A stretch of 13,496 bases of DNA, from assembly GCA_018060305.1 (NCBI GenBank), contig JAGOWF010000042.1, positions 1-13,496 of the forward strand, written 5' to 3'. Under the pieces are notes generated by a model. That model did no database searches. It worked only from the letters and a program-made list of their open reading frames with translations, and had not been told where the DNA came from. Both the position numbers and the translations under genes were made by a program. Positions 6,762 to 13,414 of the stretch are shown in pieces. Position 1 is the stretch's first letter. Every line of letters begins with the position of its first letter. Source of the DNA: Pyrinomonadaceae bacterium. Lineage in GTDB: Bacteria; Acidobacteriota; Blastocatellia; Pyrinomonadales; Pyrinomonadaceae.

Positions 6762-7358
6762 TTGAACGATCATCTCGCGGATTACGCCAAATCGGTTGTT
6801 GAGCACCTACGCGGACTCGAGGTTGAGTTTGCAATGGTGGGCGGCATTGCTGTCTCGCTTCGCACGATCGAACGGTTCACAAAGGATGTTGACATCGCTA
6901 TTTCTGTTGAGACTAGCTCCGCTGCCGAAATGGTGGTCAATTCGTTCCGAAGTGCGGGATTCATCATCGCATATTACCTTGAAAAAGAAGATGACGGCTC
7001 GTTGATGACCGTTCGCCTGACAACCGGTGGCGAAGTCGAGCTTTTCATCGATCTTCTTTTTGCCACCTCTGGCATCGAACGCGAAGTCATCGCCGAAGGG
7101 ACCGAATTTGAGGCGTTTCCCGGCATCGTCGTAAAACTTGCCACGGCTCCATCCCTCATCGCAATGAAGGTCCTGTCAGCCGACTGGAAGACCCGTCCGC
7201 AAGACGTGCTTGACATACAACAATTACTCGAAATCGCCGACTCTAACGACCTTGCAAGGTCTCGTCAACTTCTCAACCTGATAACGGAACGCGGCTACAA
7301 CCGAAACAAGAACCTCCAAAAAGACCTCGACGGATATATCGAGCAGTTCTCCTCATAG
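6762..7358 (+). CDS. AbiEii-like nucleotidyltransferase (putative toxin)
   Basis: A 198-residue protein of the DNA polymerase beta-type nucleotidyltransferase superfamily, nearest to the AbiEii/AbiGii (DUF1814/MenT-like) group. The core motif is VGGIAVSLRTIERFTKDVDI: the GG, then the D-x-D metal ligands. A third acidic position follows in VELFIDLLF. The later SLIAMKVLSADWKTRPQDVL segment holds the Lys and Arg-Asp pattern usual for this family. Known relatives transfer nucleotides to tRNA or other targets and act in phage defence or as toxins. Here the role is inferred. The only in-frame start upstream of the GG motif that I can place is TTG 6762; the first internal ATG would cut into the active site. 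It is coupled with the small gene 6 nt upstream. No other defence gene is nearby. Confidence 0.8.
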   Translation: MNDHLADYAKSVVEHLRGLEVEFAMVGGIAVSLRTIERFTKDVDIAISVETSSAAEMVVNSFRSAGFIIAYYLEKEDDGSLMTVRLTTGGEVELFIDLLFATSGIEREVIAEGTEFEAFPGIVVKLATAPSLIAMKVLSADWKTRPQDVLDIQQLLEIADSNDLARSRQLLNLITERGYNRNKNLQKDLDGYIEQFSS

Positions 7359-7462
7359 CTTCGTCCTTCAATTTTTCACTGTTAACGCTAATAACTGAAG
7401 ACGTTGTTATCACAGATTTAACTTTTTCCATTGATATAACGGACGATGGTAAAGGCCGATCA

Positions 7463-7922
7463 AAGCTGCGGAGCAAGCGGCATAGTTGTAGCCCCAGGTG
7501 GAGCGAAGCGGAACCTGGGGAATGGCCAAATTTATCTTAGAGCCTGCGGAGCGGGCGGCATAGGTTCGCACAAACCTGAAGAGGGTAGTTTACAAATATG
7601 TCGAGGTTGTCTGAAAAGTCGTTCTTTTGCGGCGGAGCCGCAAAAAGATGGTAGCCAGACGTGGAACGTCTGGAAAGATCGCCGCCAGGGCATCTCGCCC
7701 TGAAGGGGCGAAACGTCAATGTTTACGGGTGTCTGCCGCGCCTTCAGTGCGGAAATCATCGTTCGCAGCTTTCCAGACGTTTCACGTCTGGCTACCGTCT
7801 TTCGCGGCTCCGCCGCGTAGAAGCAGACTTTTCAGACATCCTCTTTCGATCTTTTTTGGATACCAACCCCAGGTTCCGCAAGGCTCCACCTGGGGCTACA
7901 TTCTGTCGCTGCTTCGCAGCTT
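7463..7922. repeat. Composite nested palindrome of about 460 bp (families C and D)
   Basis: No gene is credible in 7359-7987; most of the stretch is one nested inverted repeat. Outer arms: 7463-7475 / 7910-7922. Next pair: 34-nt arms 7487-7520 / 7867-7900, about 31 of 34 paired, each itself a hairpin built on CCCCAGGT. Inner pair: 75-nt arms 7603-7677 / 7769-7843, close to 90% paired by eye, each carrying a GCGGCGGAGCCGC palindrome and a CCAGACGT-ACGTCTGG palindrome. The centre (7678-7768) has further short hairpins such as AGGGC-atctc-GCCCT. The left side has about 59 extra bases, including a 20-nt direct repeat (7466-7485 and 7544-7563, 18 of 20 identical). It looks like several REP/BIME units inserted into each other. 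Confidence 0.8.
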
Positions 7923-7987
7923 AAGAAGTTCCTCTGACAGATCCAACGGTTCCGATTGATTTCAAATACCCAAGACACACGTTCACT

Positions 7988-8404
7988 TTAGCCTTTCTTC
8001 TTCCAACCCGTCCTCGACGGCAGCGGTCTGACGGCGCGCGGGGAGCGGACGCGGTATTTTAGTTCGAGCAGCAGGATGCCATCCTCGATCCGGGCGGTGG
8101 GGAAGCGGACGGTGTATTTGAGCTGGATGTTGTATTTGACCATAAAGCGCAGGGCGTGGAAGCGGTAGGCGCCCGAGCGCTTCGAATCGTAGAGCTTGAA
8201 TCCGTTTACCGTGCTCGGCGGCACGGGCTGTATGCCTATCGTCCGGGTCGCTTTTTCGATCTTTAGCACGATGTGGGTCGGGCTGCCCAACGCCTCGTAC
8301 GCGTTGCGGCTTACCAGGAAGGTGCCCGTAGGCGAAAGTGATACATGAAGGTCCGCGATACGCGGCGAGCCCGGTTCATCATATTCTTCCCAACTTCTTG
8401 CCAT
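7988..8404 (-). CDS. Hypothetical protein, 138 residues
   Basis: A soluble protein beginning MARSWEEYDEPGSPRIADLH, followed by a patterned alpha/beta stretch (HVSLSPTGTFLVSRNAYEAL; THIVLKIEKATRTIGIQPVP; FKLYDSKRSGAYRFHALRFM) and a second beta-rich half (YTVRFPTARIEDGILLLELK) ending in a basic tail RTGWKKKG. There is no signal peptide or membrane segment. Regular alternation of hydrophobic residues and a clean open frame argue for a real gene; no named family is recognised. The DLHVSLSPTGTFLVSRNAYE beginning looks like a beta-hairpin/helix unit of a small DNA-binding or ligand-binding fold, which is only an impression. The gene stands alone between two palindromic repeat regions. No ribosome-binding site precedes ATG 8404, but GATATAT lies a few bases upstream and might be a -10 of a near-leaderless message. 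Confidence 0.65.
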   Translation of the reverse strand: MARSWEEYDEPGSPRIADLHVSLSPTGTFLVSRNAYEALGSPTHIVLKIEKATRTIGIQPVPPSTVNGFKLYDSKRSGAYRFHALRFMVKYNIQLKYTVRFPTARIEDGILLLELKYRVRSPRAVRPLPSRTGWKKKG

Positions 8405-8453
8405 GAAACAGATATATCACGGATGCAACGCCATAGTCAAGGGTTAGTGTTGG

Positions 8454-8595
8454 GTATGCATTGCCGTTCGCTTCAGCGAACGGTTGATCACCGCCACCTT
8501 TCCGGGGCTTTAGCCCGACTCCCGCGGGTATTGGGCTAAAGCCCGTGGCCTAGATTTGCCGTTTACCGTTGGCTAAAGCCAACGGCAATTCATAC
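8454..8595. repeat. Nested REP-like palindrome cluster (family E)
   Basis: The outer arms 8454-8468 and 8581-8595 pair at 14 of 15 positions. Inside are a hairpin CCGTTCGCT-tc-AGCGAACGG (8464-8483), a pair of mutually complementary GGGCTTTAGCCC (8505-8516) and GGGCTAAAGCCC (8533-8544), and a hairpin CCGTTGGCT-aa-AGCCAACGG (8566-8585). The GGGCTTTAGCCC type of palindrome is common in REP-like elements mobilised by RAYT-type transposases (recalled knowledge); no such gene is in the window. Confidence 0.75.
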
Positions 8596-8684
8596 ATTTG
8601 CATTCAAACCGAAGAGTGACCAAAGTGTGCGTGGTGATCGAATTCGTTTCGACAGTGCGAAGTGTGCTAGAACCGGTCCGTTCT

Positions 8685-8724
8685 CGTTATTTTGTCGATA
8701 CAATCTCGATTTTGTCGATACAAT
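8685..8724. repeat. Two tandem 20-bp units with TTGT-N4-ACAA dyads
   Basis: The 16-nt core ATTTTGTCGATACAAT occurs exactly at 8689-8704 and at 8709-8724, a 20-bp period. Each core has the dyad TTGT-CGAT-ACAA. Two dyads spaced about two helical turns apart look like a repressor or activator site. The rest of 8596-8798 contains nothing else clear except a candidate micro-gene at 8756. Confidence 0.55.
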
Positions 8725-8755
8725 TTCGTTCGGCATTCGACCAATCAGGAGTTTG

Positions 8756-8845
8756 ATGCGTTACAATCCTGTGGCTCGCTCGAAATACGTGCTTACTGTT
8801 ACCGAAGATTCGAAATATCAGACTTTGACCACTGAGAATTCTTGA
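8756..8845 (+). CDS. Candidate 29-residue micro-protein (doubtful)
   Basis: AGGAG at 8747-8751 lies four bases before ATG 8756, one of the few clear Shine-Dalgarno sequences in the window. The frame encodes 29 residues (MRYNPVARSKYVLTVTEDSK and nine more) and stops at 8845. Its last 47 nt are antisense to the end of the DUF3142 gene. The tandem dyads at 8685-8724 lie just upstream, where an operator could be. The frame has no recognisable domain, so it may be chance. Confidence 0.2.
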   Translation: MRYNPVARSKYVLTVTEDSKYQTLTTENS

Positions 8846-9557
8846 AATAGAACAGTCGGCGGCCCTCTTTCATTCCGTCAAATCGTCCTTCTTCGAGCGA
8901 GATGCCGTAGCTGGCGCGGCAGAGTGGCTCGTTCCAGTCGTTGCCGTTTCGCAGGAAAGTCTTGATGTTCTCGCTGTCGGCTCCCATCTGGAAGACCATC
9001 GGGACGGCCTCGTCCACCGGGAAGTCGCCGAACCACGCATCGCCGGTGCACCAGGAGGCGAGAGAGGTAATGGTAAAGCTGACGCCTTGCGGGATCTGTC
9101 GCCGCACCTCGGCGGCGAGTTTGCGGTAAAAACCACGCTCAGACGCGCCCGCATCGAAGTCGATCTGGACGCCGCGCACGTTTGGCAGGTCGAGCGTTCG
9201 TTTGATAAGGAAAGCGGCCTGACTCACCGCAGCGACATCAAGTTTGGGGCGGCGGACGGTCTCTTTGTTCGTTTCGATCCGCGTGACGGCGATCAGATAA
9301 GTGCCGGGCGGCACTTCGAGCGGCTGGCGGCGTTGGCGGGGAATTACACGGTCGTTTTCGAGAAACACTGTCTGTGCAAGAAAGGCGACGCCGAATTCGC
9401 TCGGGTCGATGAAATTCAGGTCTTCCTCGCGTTCCCACGCCCAGAGCAGCTTTTGTGGCATTTCGTTCGAAACTAAAGCCTCGCGCCGGCCGCTGCGGCA
9501 GTTGACGGTGATCAAGGCTACGGAAAGAAGCAGGATGACCGTTTGAAAGATGCGCAT
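8799..9557 (-). CDS. DUF3142 domain protein, probably exported
   Basis: A 252-residue protein with an N-terminal hydrophobic signal segment (about 4-18) followed by ITVNC; C20 could be a lipidation site, but the lipobox is atypical (Asn before Cys). The mature part matches the DUF3142 pattern: KLLWAWEREEDLNFIDPSEF, then GVAFLAQTVFLENDRVIPRQ, LIAVTRIETN, VRGVQIDFDAGASERGFYRK (a TIM-barrel-like strand with acidic residues), SLASWCTGDAWFGDFPVDEA and VPMVFQMGAD. The fold suggests a glycoside-hydrolase-like barrel, but no activity is established for the family. The gene is divergent from ETF-QO, with 116 bp between the starts. Its last 15 or so residues overlap the antisense micro-ORF. Function remains unknown. 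Confidence 0.85.
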   Translation of the reverse strand: MRIFQTVILLLSVALITVNCRSGRREALVSNEMPQKLLWAWEREEDLNFIDPSEFGVAFLAQTVFLENDRVIPRQRRQPLEVPPGTYLIAVTRIETNKETVRRPKLDVAAVSQAAFLIKRTLDLPNVRGVQIDFDAGASERGFYRKLAAEVRRQIPQGVSFTITSLASWCTGDAWFGDFPVDEAVPMVFQMGADSENIKTFLRNGNDWNEPLCRASYGISLEEGRFDGMKEGRRLFYFKNSQWSKSDISNLR

Positions 9558-9567
9558 CGGAATAACG

Positions 9568-9622
9568 AATAACTGATAACGGAGAGCGAGACAGAGTTAT
9601 ACGTTAACAGTTATCAGTTATT
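9568..9622. repeat. Perfect 13-bp inverted repeat between divergent genes
   Basis: AATAACTGATAAC (9568-9580) and its exact reverse complement (9610-9622) are separated by 29 bp, in the 116-bp space between the divergent DUF3142 and ETF-QO genes. It could be a small REP-like element or a binding site. A -10-like TATACT follows at 9642-9647. Confidence 0.6.
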
Positions 9623-9647
9623 CCGAAAAATGATTTTGGAGTATACT
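9618..9647 (+). promoter_or_regulatory. Candidate promoter of ETF-QO
   Basis: TATACT (9642-9647) is one base from the -10 consensus; TTATTC (9618-9623), 18 bp upstream, is a poor -35 and overlaps the right arm of the inverted repeat. Transcription would start near 9654, 20 nt before the ATG at 9674. Confidence 0.4.
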
Positions 9648-9673
9648 GACCTTACTGAATAGCCATTCATTTT

Positions 9674-11413
9674 ATGACAGAACGTGAACAGATTCCGATG
9701 GATGTTGTCTTTGTCGGGGCGGGCCCGGCAAACCTGGCGGCGGCGCTGCATCTAAAAGCTGAGGTCAAACGGCATGACGAGTTGGTCGAGAAAGGCTTCA
9801 AGCGGGCCAAAAAGATCGGTGACCTTGAGATCTGTATTGTTGAGAAAGGCTCTTTCGTCGGCGCTCACATCCTGTCAGGCGCGGTGATGGATCCGAAAGC
9901 GATCAGGGAACTGATGCCGGATTTTATCGCACAGGGCTGCCCGGTCGATTCAGTGGTGACCGAGGACGCAGCCTGGTATCTGACCGAAAAGCGCGGTTTC
10001 GTCGCTCCGATCACGCCTCCGCCACTCAAGAATAAGGGCAAATACATCGTCAGTCTGAGCAATCTCTGCGAATGGCTCGGCGAAAAATGCGAGGAAGCGG
10101 GAATCAACATCTTTCCCGAGTTCCCGGCTGCCGAAATTCTGTATGACGAGAACGACGCCGTGATAGGCGTCCGAACGGGCGACAAGGGAATCGACAAGGA
10201 CGGGAACAAAAAGCCAAACTACGAGCCCGGTGTCGATCTGGTGGCGAAGGTCACCGTCCTCGGCGAAGGCTCGCGCGGTTCGCTCGCAAAGCAACTGATG
10301 TCGCGGCTGAACCTGATGGAGGGCAAAGAGCCGCAGGTTTTCTCGCTTGGCGTAAAAGAGCTTTGGGAAGTGCCGGCCGGGAATTTCGCTGAGGGCATGG
10401 TCGTGCATACGCTCGGCTTTCCCTCCGACACCCGCACCTATGGCGGCGGCTGGATCTACGGGATGAAGAATAACGTCGTCTCGATCGGCTATGTCACGGG
10501 CCTCGATTACGAAGATCCGATGATCGACCCGCACGCGGAATTCCAAAAGTTCAAAACGCATCCAAAGGTTGCGGCGGTTTTGTCGGGCGGCAAGATGATC
10601 AAATACGGCGCCAAGACGATCAACGCCGGCGGCTATTTTACAATGCCAAAGCTGTATTCGGACGGCGTGCTGCTCGTGGGCGATTCGGCGTCAATGCTCA
10701 ACGGCCAGCGGATCAAAGGCATTCACACGGCGATGAAATCGGGAATGCTGGCGGCCGAGACGATCGTCGGCGCGTTTGAGCATGAGGATTTTTCGTCAAA
10801 AACGCTCAGGCATTATGAAGAGAAGGTGAATCTGAGCTGGATCTATGACGAACTGCACGCGGTGAGAAACTTTCACGCGGCTTTCCAAAAGGGCCGATGG
10901 TCTGCGCTTATCAATACAGGCCTGCAATACCTCACCGGCGGCCTCGCGTGGGGTTTTATGCCGCATGAGCACCATGTGGCCGGCTACGAGAGGATGCAGC
11001 ACGTCGGCGGTAAACAATCTTCAGCGAGCAGCCATGGCTTTGGGCCATCCGACCATTTAGGGCTCGAACGATACTCGGGAGTTGCGTTTGATAAAGAGTT
11101 GACGTTTGACAAGGCCACAGACGTTTTTTACGGAGCGGTCGCTCATGACGAGGATCAGCCATCGCATCTCCACGTTCTCGACACTGAAATATGCGCGACA
11201 CGTTGCGCCGATGAATATGGCAATCCGTGCCAGCGATTTTGCCCCGCGGCGGTGTATGAGATGGAGGAGAACGCCGAAAAAGGAAGACGCGAGCTAAAGG
11301 TCAATTTCTCGAATTGCGTTCACTGCAAGACATGCGACATCGCCGATCCTTACCAGATCATCAATTGGGTCACACCTGAAGGCGGCGGCGGGCCGAATTA
11401 CAAGGGAATGTAG
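9674..11413 (+). CDS. Electron-transfer flavoprotein:ubiquinone oxidoreductase
   Basis: A 579-residue ETF-QO. It takes electrons from electron-transfer flavoprotein (fatty-acid beta-oxidation, amino-acid and choline breakdown) and reduces the membrane quinone pool, bound to the inner face of the cytoplasmic membrane. The N-terminal FAD site is VVFVGAGPANLAAALHLK (about 10-27). Further FAD and quinone-domain motifs include SFVGAHILSGAVMDPKAI, VLGEGSRGSLAKQLM, GGGWIYGMK and VGDSASMLNGQRIKGIHTAM. The C-terminal ferredoxin-like domain holds the 4Fe-4S ligands C523 (RFCPAAVYE) and C548, C551, C554 (NCVHCKTCD), followed by the family signature INWVTPEGGGGPNYKGM. Length and every key cysteine agree with the family. 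No etfA or etfB gene is adjacent, so the partner flavoprotein is encoded elsewhere. The start at ATG 9674 lacks a clear ribosome-binding site. The gene converges on rpoZ with only 24 nt between stops. Confidence 0.96.
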   Translation: MTEREQIPMDVVFVGAGPANLAAALHLKAEVKRHDELVEKGFKRAKKIGDLEICIVEKGSFVGAHILSGAVMDPKAIRELMPDFIAQGCPVDSVVTEDAAWYLTEKRGFVAPITPPPLKNKGKYIVSLSNLCEWLGEKCEEAGINIFPEFPAAEILYDENDAVIGVRTGDKGIDKDGNKKPNYEPGVDLVAKVTVLGEGSRGSLAKQLMSRLNLMEGKEPQVFSLGVKELWEVPAGNFAEGMVVHTLGFPSDTRTYGGGWIYGMKNNVVSIGYVTGLDYEDPMIDPHAEFQKFKTHPKVAAVLSGGKMIKYGAKTINAGGYFTMPKLYSDGVLLVGDSASMLNGQRIKGIHTAMKSGMLAAETIVGAFEHEDFSSKTLRHYEEKVNLSWIYDELHAVRNFHAAFQKGRWSALINTGLQYLTGGLAWGFMPHEHHVAGYERMQHVGGKQSSASSHGFGPSDHLGLERYSGVAFDKELTFDKATDVFYGAVAHDEDQPSHLHVLDTEICATRCADEYGNPCQRFCPAAVYEMEENAEKGRRELKVNFSNCVHCKTCDIADPYQIINWVTPEGGGGPNYKGM

Positions 11414-11437
11414 TGTTTAAAGGCTGCAGTGGTTCGC

Positions 11438-11722
11438 CTACGCGGACGGTTCTGCCTGCTCGTCCGTCAGGTCGGTAAAGCGAAAATTGACCTTTCGATT
11501 CTCGAATTCCTTCATCGCGACGCGGGTCGGTTTGGTCTTGCGGAGGTCTGCGTCAACACGCGGCAGCGCACCGCGCTGGAGCTGCTTGCTGCGCTGGGCG
11601 GCCAGGATGATGAGCCGGTACTTGGAATCGATATCGGGTGGGTCGATGATCTCTTCTTCGGGTTCCGCGTTTTCGTCCAGTTCTTCGATCGCTTTGGTTT
11701 CGTCGGCCATTAGATGGGTCAT
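11438..11722 (-). CDS. rpoZ: RNA polymerase omega subunit
   Basis: A 94-residue omega subunit, which aids assembly of RNA polymerase and binds the beta-prime C-terminus. The diagnostic stretch is DIDSKYRLIILAAQRSKQLQ, followed by RGALPRVDADLRKTKPTRVA and MKEFENRKVNF; the first 25 residues are an acidic extension (EELDENAEPEEEIIDPP). The ATG at 11722 overlaps the gmk stop codon by 4 nt (ATGA), so translation is probably coupled; GAAGGAG lies almost against this ATG. A second ATG (MADETK, 11710) would shorten the protein by four residues and sits about 13 nt from that same ribosome-binding site, so it is also possible. yicC-gmk-rpoZ order is a widespread arrangement and fits the call. Confidence 0.9.
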   Translation of the reverse strand: MTHLMADETKAIEELDENAEPEEEIIDPPDIDSKYRLIILAAQRSKQLQRGALPRVDADLRKTKPTRVAMKEFENRKVNFRFTDLTDEQAEPSA

Positions 11723-12366
11723 TCTCCTTCGAAAAGATGCCTTGAGGCATCAAAACTATCAAGAATACTCCGGATCGTGTCGCTTTGTCTAGTCGTTGTC
11801 TGTCTTTCCGCAAGGATTATCGACGCCATCTGTCGGGCTGCGACGGTGAGGTCGTCATTAATAACGACGTAGTCAAATCGTGAGAACTGCATGACCTCGT
11901 TGAATGAGTTTCTGAGCCGCGTCTTGAGGCCCTCCTCGGATTCCGTGTTTCGGGCCGTGAGCCGTGCCCTGAGTACCTCGAATGACGGCGGCAGGATAAA
12001 GATGCTCGTCCGCGAATCCGCGAGCTCGTCCTTTTCCATTATCTGTAGGGCACCCTGCACGTCGACCTCGACGATCAGGTCGCGCCCCGAGTTGAACACC
12101 TTGCGGCTCTCGGCCAGGGAAGTGCCGTAGAGATGGCCGTGGACGTTTGCGTATTCGAGAAAATCGCCGGCGTCGATACGTCGGCGAAATTCATCGTCAC
12201 TGATAAAGAAATACTCGCGGCCCTCCTCCTCGCCAAATCGCTGCGGCCGCGTCGTGTGTGAACACGAGTAACCGAGGTCCGGCAAATGTTCCCGTACCTC
12301 CTTTATCAAAGTGCCTTTGCCGCCGCCCGATGGGGAGCTAATGATTATCAGGTTTCCTTTCACCAT
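11719..12366 (-). CDS. gmk: Guanylate kinase
   Basis: A 215-residue guanylate kinase, which phosphorylates GMP to GDP using ATP in the cytoplasm. The P-loop is SSPSGGGKGTLI (residues 10-21), where most relatives have PSGAGKS or PSGAGKT: here Ala is replaced by Gly and Ser by Gly, while K17 is kept. The GMP-binding region is present: HTTRPQRFGEEEGREYFFIS, DDEFRRRIDAGDFLEYANVH and GHLYGTSLAESRK, then LIVEVDVQGALQIM. The lid region and the C-terminal FDYVVINDDLTVAARQMASI also match. It overlaps rpoZ by 4 nt at its end. An inverted repeat fills the 87 bp between yicC and this gene. The ATG at 12366 has no strong ribosome-binding site; a GTG follows immediately (MVK). Confidence 0.95.
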   Translation of the reverse strand: MVKGNLIIISSPSGGGKGTLIKEVREHLPDLGYSCSHTTRPQRFGEEEGREYFFISDDEFRRRIDAGDFLEYANVHGHLYGTSLAESRKVFNSGRDLIVEVDVQGALQIMEKDELADSRTSIFILPPSFEVLRARLTARNTESEEGLKTRLRNSFNEVMQFSRFDYVVINDDLTVAARQMASIILAERQTTTRQSDTIRSILDSFDASRHLFEGE

Positions 12367-12373
12367 TTGTTTT

Positions 12374-12448
12374 GAGTGCGAGCTTTAGCTTGATCCATTG
12401 ACCCCAACTCGATCGTGTTCTACGGCGGACAAGCTAAAGGTTGCACTC
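12374..12448. repeat. 19-bp inverted repeat between yicC and gmk
   Basis: Arms 12374-12392 and 12430-12448 are reverse complements with two mismatches (GAGTGCGAGCTTTAGCTTG on the + strand, left arm), separated by 37 nt. They occupy nearly the whole space between two genes of one operon. The arms are not followed by a T-run, so a terminator is not indicated; a folded mRNA element or REP unit is likely. Confidence 0.7.
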
Positions 12449-12453
12449 TGAAC

Positions 12454-13332
12454 TCATTCGATATTTTGCACTTGCTCTCTGATCTTTTCAATATCGCTCT
12501 TTATCGCCAGGGCATTCTCTTTGACTGTCATATTGTTAGTTTTTGAGGCGATGGTGTTGGCTTCCCGGTTGAGTTCCTGAGTCAGGAAATCGAGCCGCTT
12601 GCCGACATCCGCCTCTTCGGCCATGATCTGTCGGAAATGTTCGATGTGGCTGCGCAGGCGGGCGATCTCCTCCGAGATATCGGCGCGGTCGGCGAGGTAT
12701 GCGACCTCTTGGGCAAGGCGGCCCTGGTCAAGTTCGACCTGCGACTCGGCTTTGGCGATCATGTCGTTGACGCGTTTGGTCAGCCGGCCGTGATATTCGT
12801 CGGCGACGGTGGCGGCCTCGGCCTCGATGGTTGGAACGCGGCCTTCGATCCCGTTGAGCAAGGAAATTAGCACCCCGGCGAGCATGTTGCCCTCGTTCGA
12901 GCGCATTGTATTTAGATCATCGATCGCTGACAGGAATACGGTTTCGACAGCGGAGATGAACTCCTCGCTCGGGTCTTCTTTCCTTGAATTGACGACGTTT
13001 GGCAGACGAGAGATGACGTTCAGGTCTGGCTCGCCCGCGAGGCTGAATTCCTGCTGCATATCCCGCATCGCGGCGAGAAAGCCCGCGATGAGAGGCCGGT
13101 TTAGCTCAAATTGCGTCTCGCCCGCGCGGTCGTATTGCAGGTTCACATCCACGCGCCCGCGTGCGATGCGGCCGCTGACGATCTGTTTAATGCTCGACTC
13201 AAGGTGTTGCAGCTCCGCCGGAAGCCGAAGGTTGAGGTCGAGGAAGCGGTTATTGACCGACCTCAGCTCGACCGTGATGCTAAATTGGCCGTCCGTCGTG
13301 GTGCTGCGGCCGAAGCCTGTCATTGATCTCAT
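12454..13332 (-). CDS. yicC: YicC/YloC-family endoribonuclease
   Basis: A 292-residue YicC/YloC protein, full length for the family. The N-terminal YicC_N domain has the hallmark MTGFGR near residue 4 and ITVELRSVNNRFLDLNLRLP; the C-terminal DUF1732 domain has MAEEADVGKRLDFLTQELNR and EANTIASKTNNMTVKENAL, ending with the usual IKSDIEKIREQVQNIE. YicC of E. coli and YloC of Bacillus have been described as endoribonucleases linked to RNA decay and stress or stationary-phase survival. The start is ATG 13332; a second ATG three codons on (MTGFGR) is possible. Upstream AGATAGG is a weak ribosome-binding site. It leads the yicC-gmk-rpoZ cluster; the gap to the upstream ABC transporter gene is about 80 nt with no obvious promoter or terminator. 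Confidence 0.95.
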   Translation of the reverse strand: MRSMTGFGRSTTTDGQFSITVELRSVNNRFLDLNLRLPAELQHLESSIKQIVSGRIARGRVDVNLQYDRAGETQFELNRPLIAGFLAAMRDMQQEFSLAGEPDLNVISRLPNVVNSRKEDPSEEFISAVETVFLSAIDDLNTMRSNEGNMLAGVLISLLNGIEGRVPTIEAEAATVADEYHGRLTKRVNDMIAKAESQVELDQGRLAQEVAYLADRADISEEIARLRSHIEHFRQIMAEEADVGKRLDFLTQELNREANTIASKTNNMTVKENALAIKSDIEKIREQVQNIE

Positions 13333-13414
13333 AAGCCTATCTCGTATTCGTCAGTCCGTTACGGAACGAACCGTTTCAAAACTTCTATGCCGTTGTAAAT
13401 GCTCAGCCTATCCA

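Noticed and set aside
7463..7922. CRISPR array
   Set aside because: Repeats are inverted and nested, not regularly spaced direct repeats with unique spacers.
7446..7959. Several plus and minus ORFs of 60-110 residues in the repeat region
   Set aside because: They are translations of palindromic repeat units (the same SFAAFQTFHVWLPSF-type strings appear from both strands), so they are not genes.
8627..8845. Plus-strand ORF of 72 residues
   Set aside because: Its first half crosses the tandem repeats with no ribosome-binding site; only the last 29 codons, with AGGAG upstream, are listed as a doubtful candidate.
9950..10561. Minus-strand ORF of 203 residues opposite ETF-QO
   Set aside because: Antisense shadow without domain or start signals.
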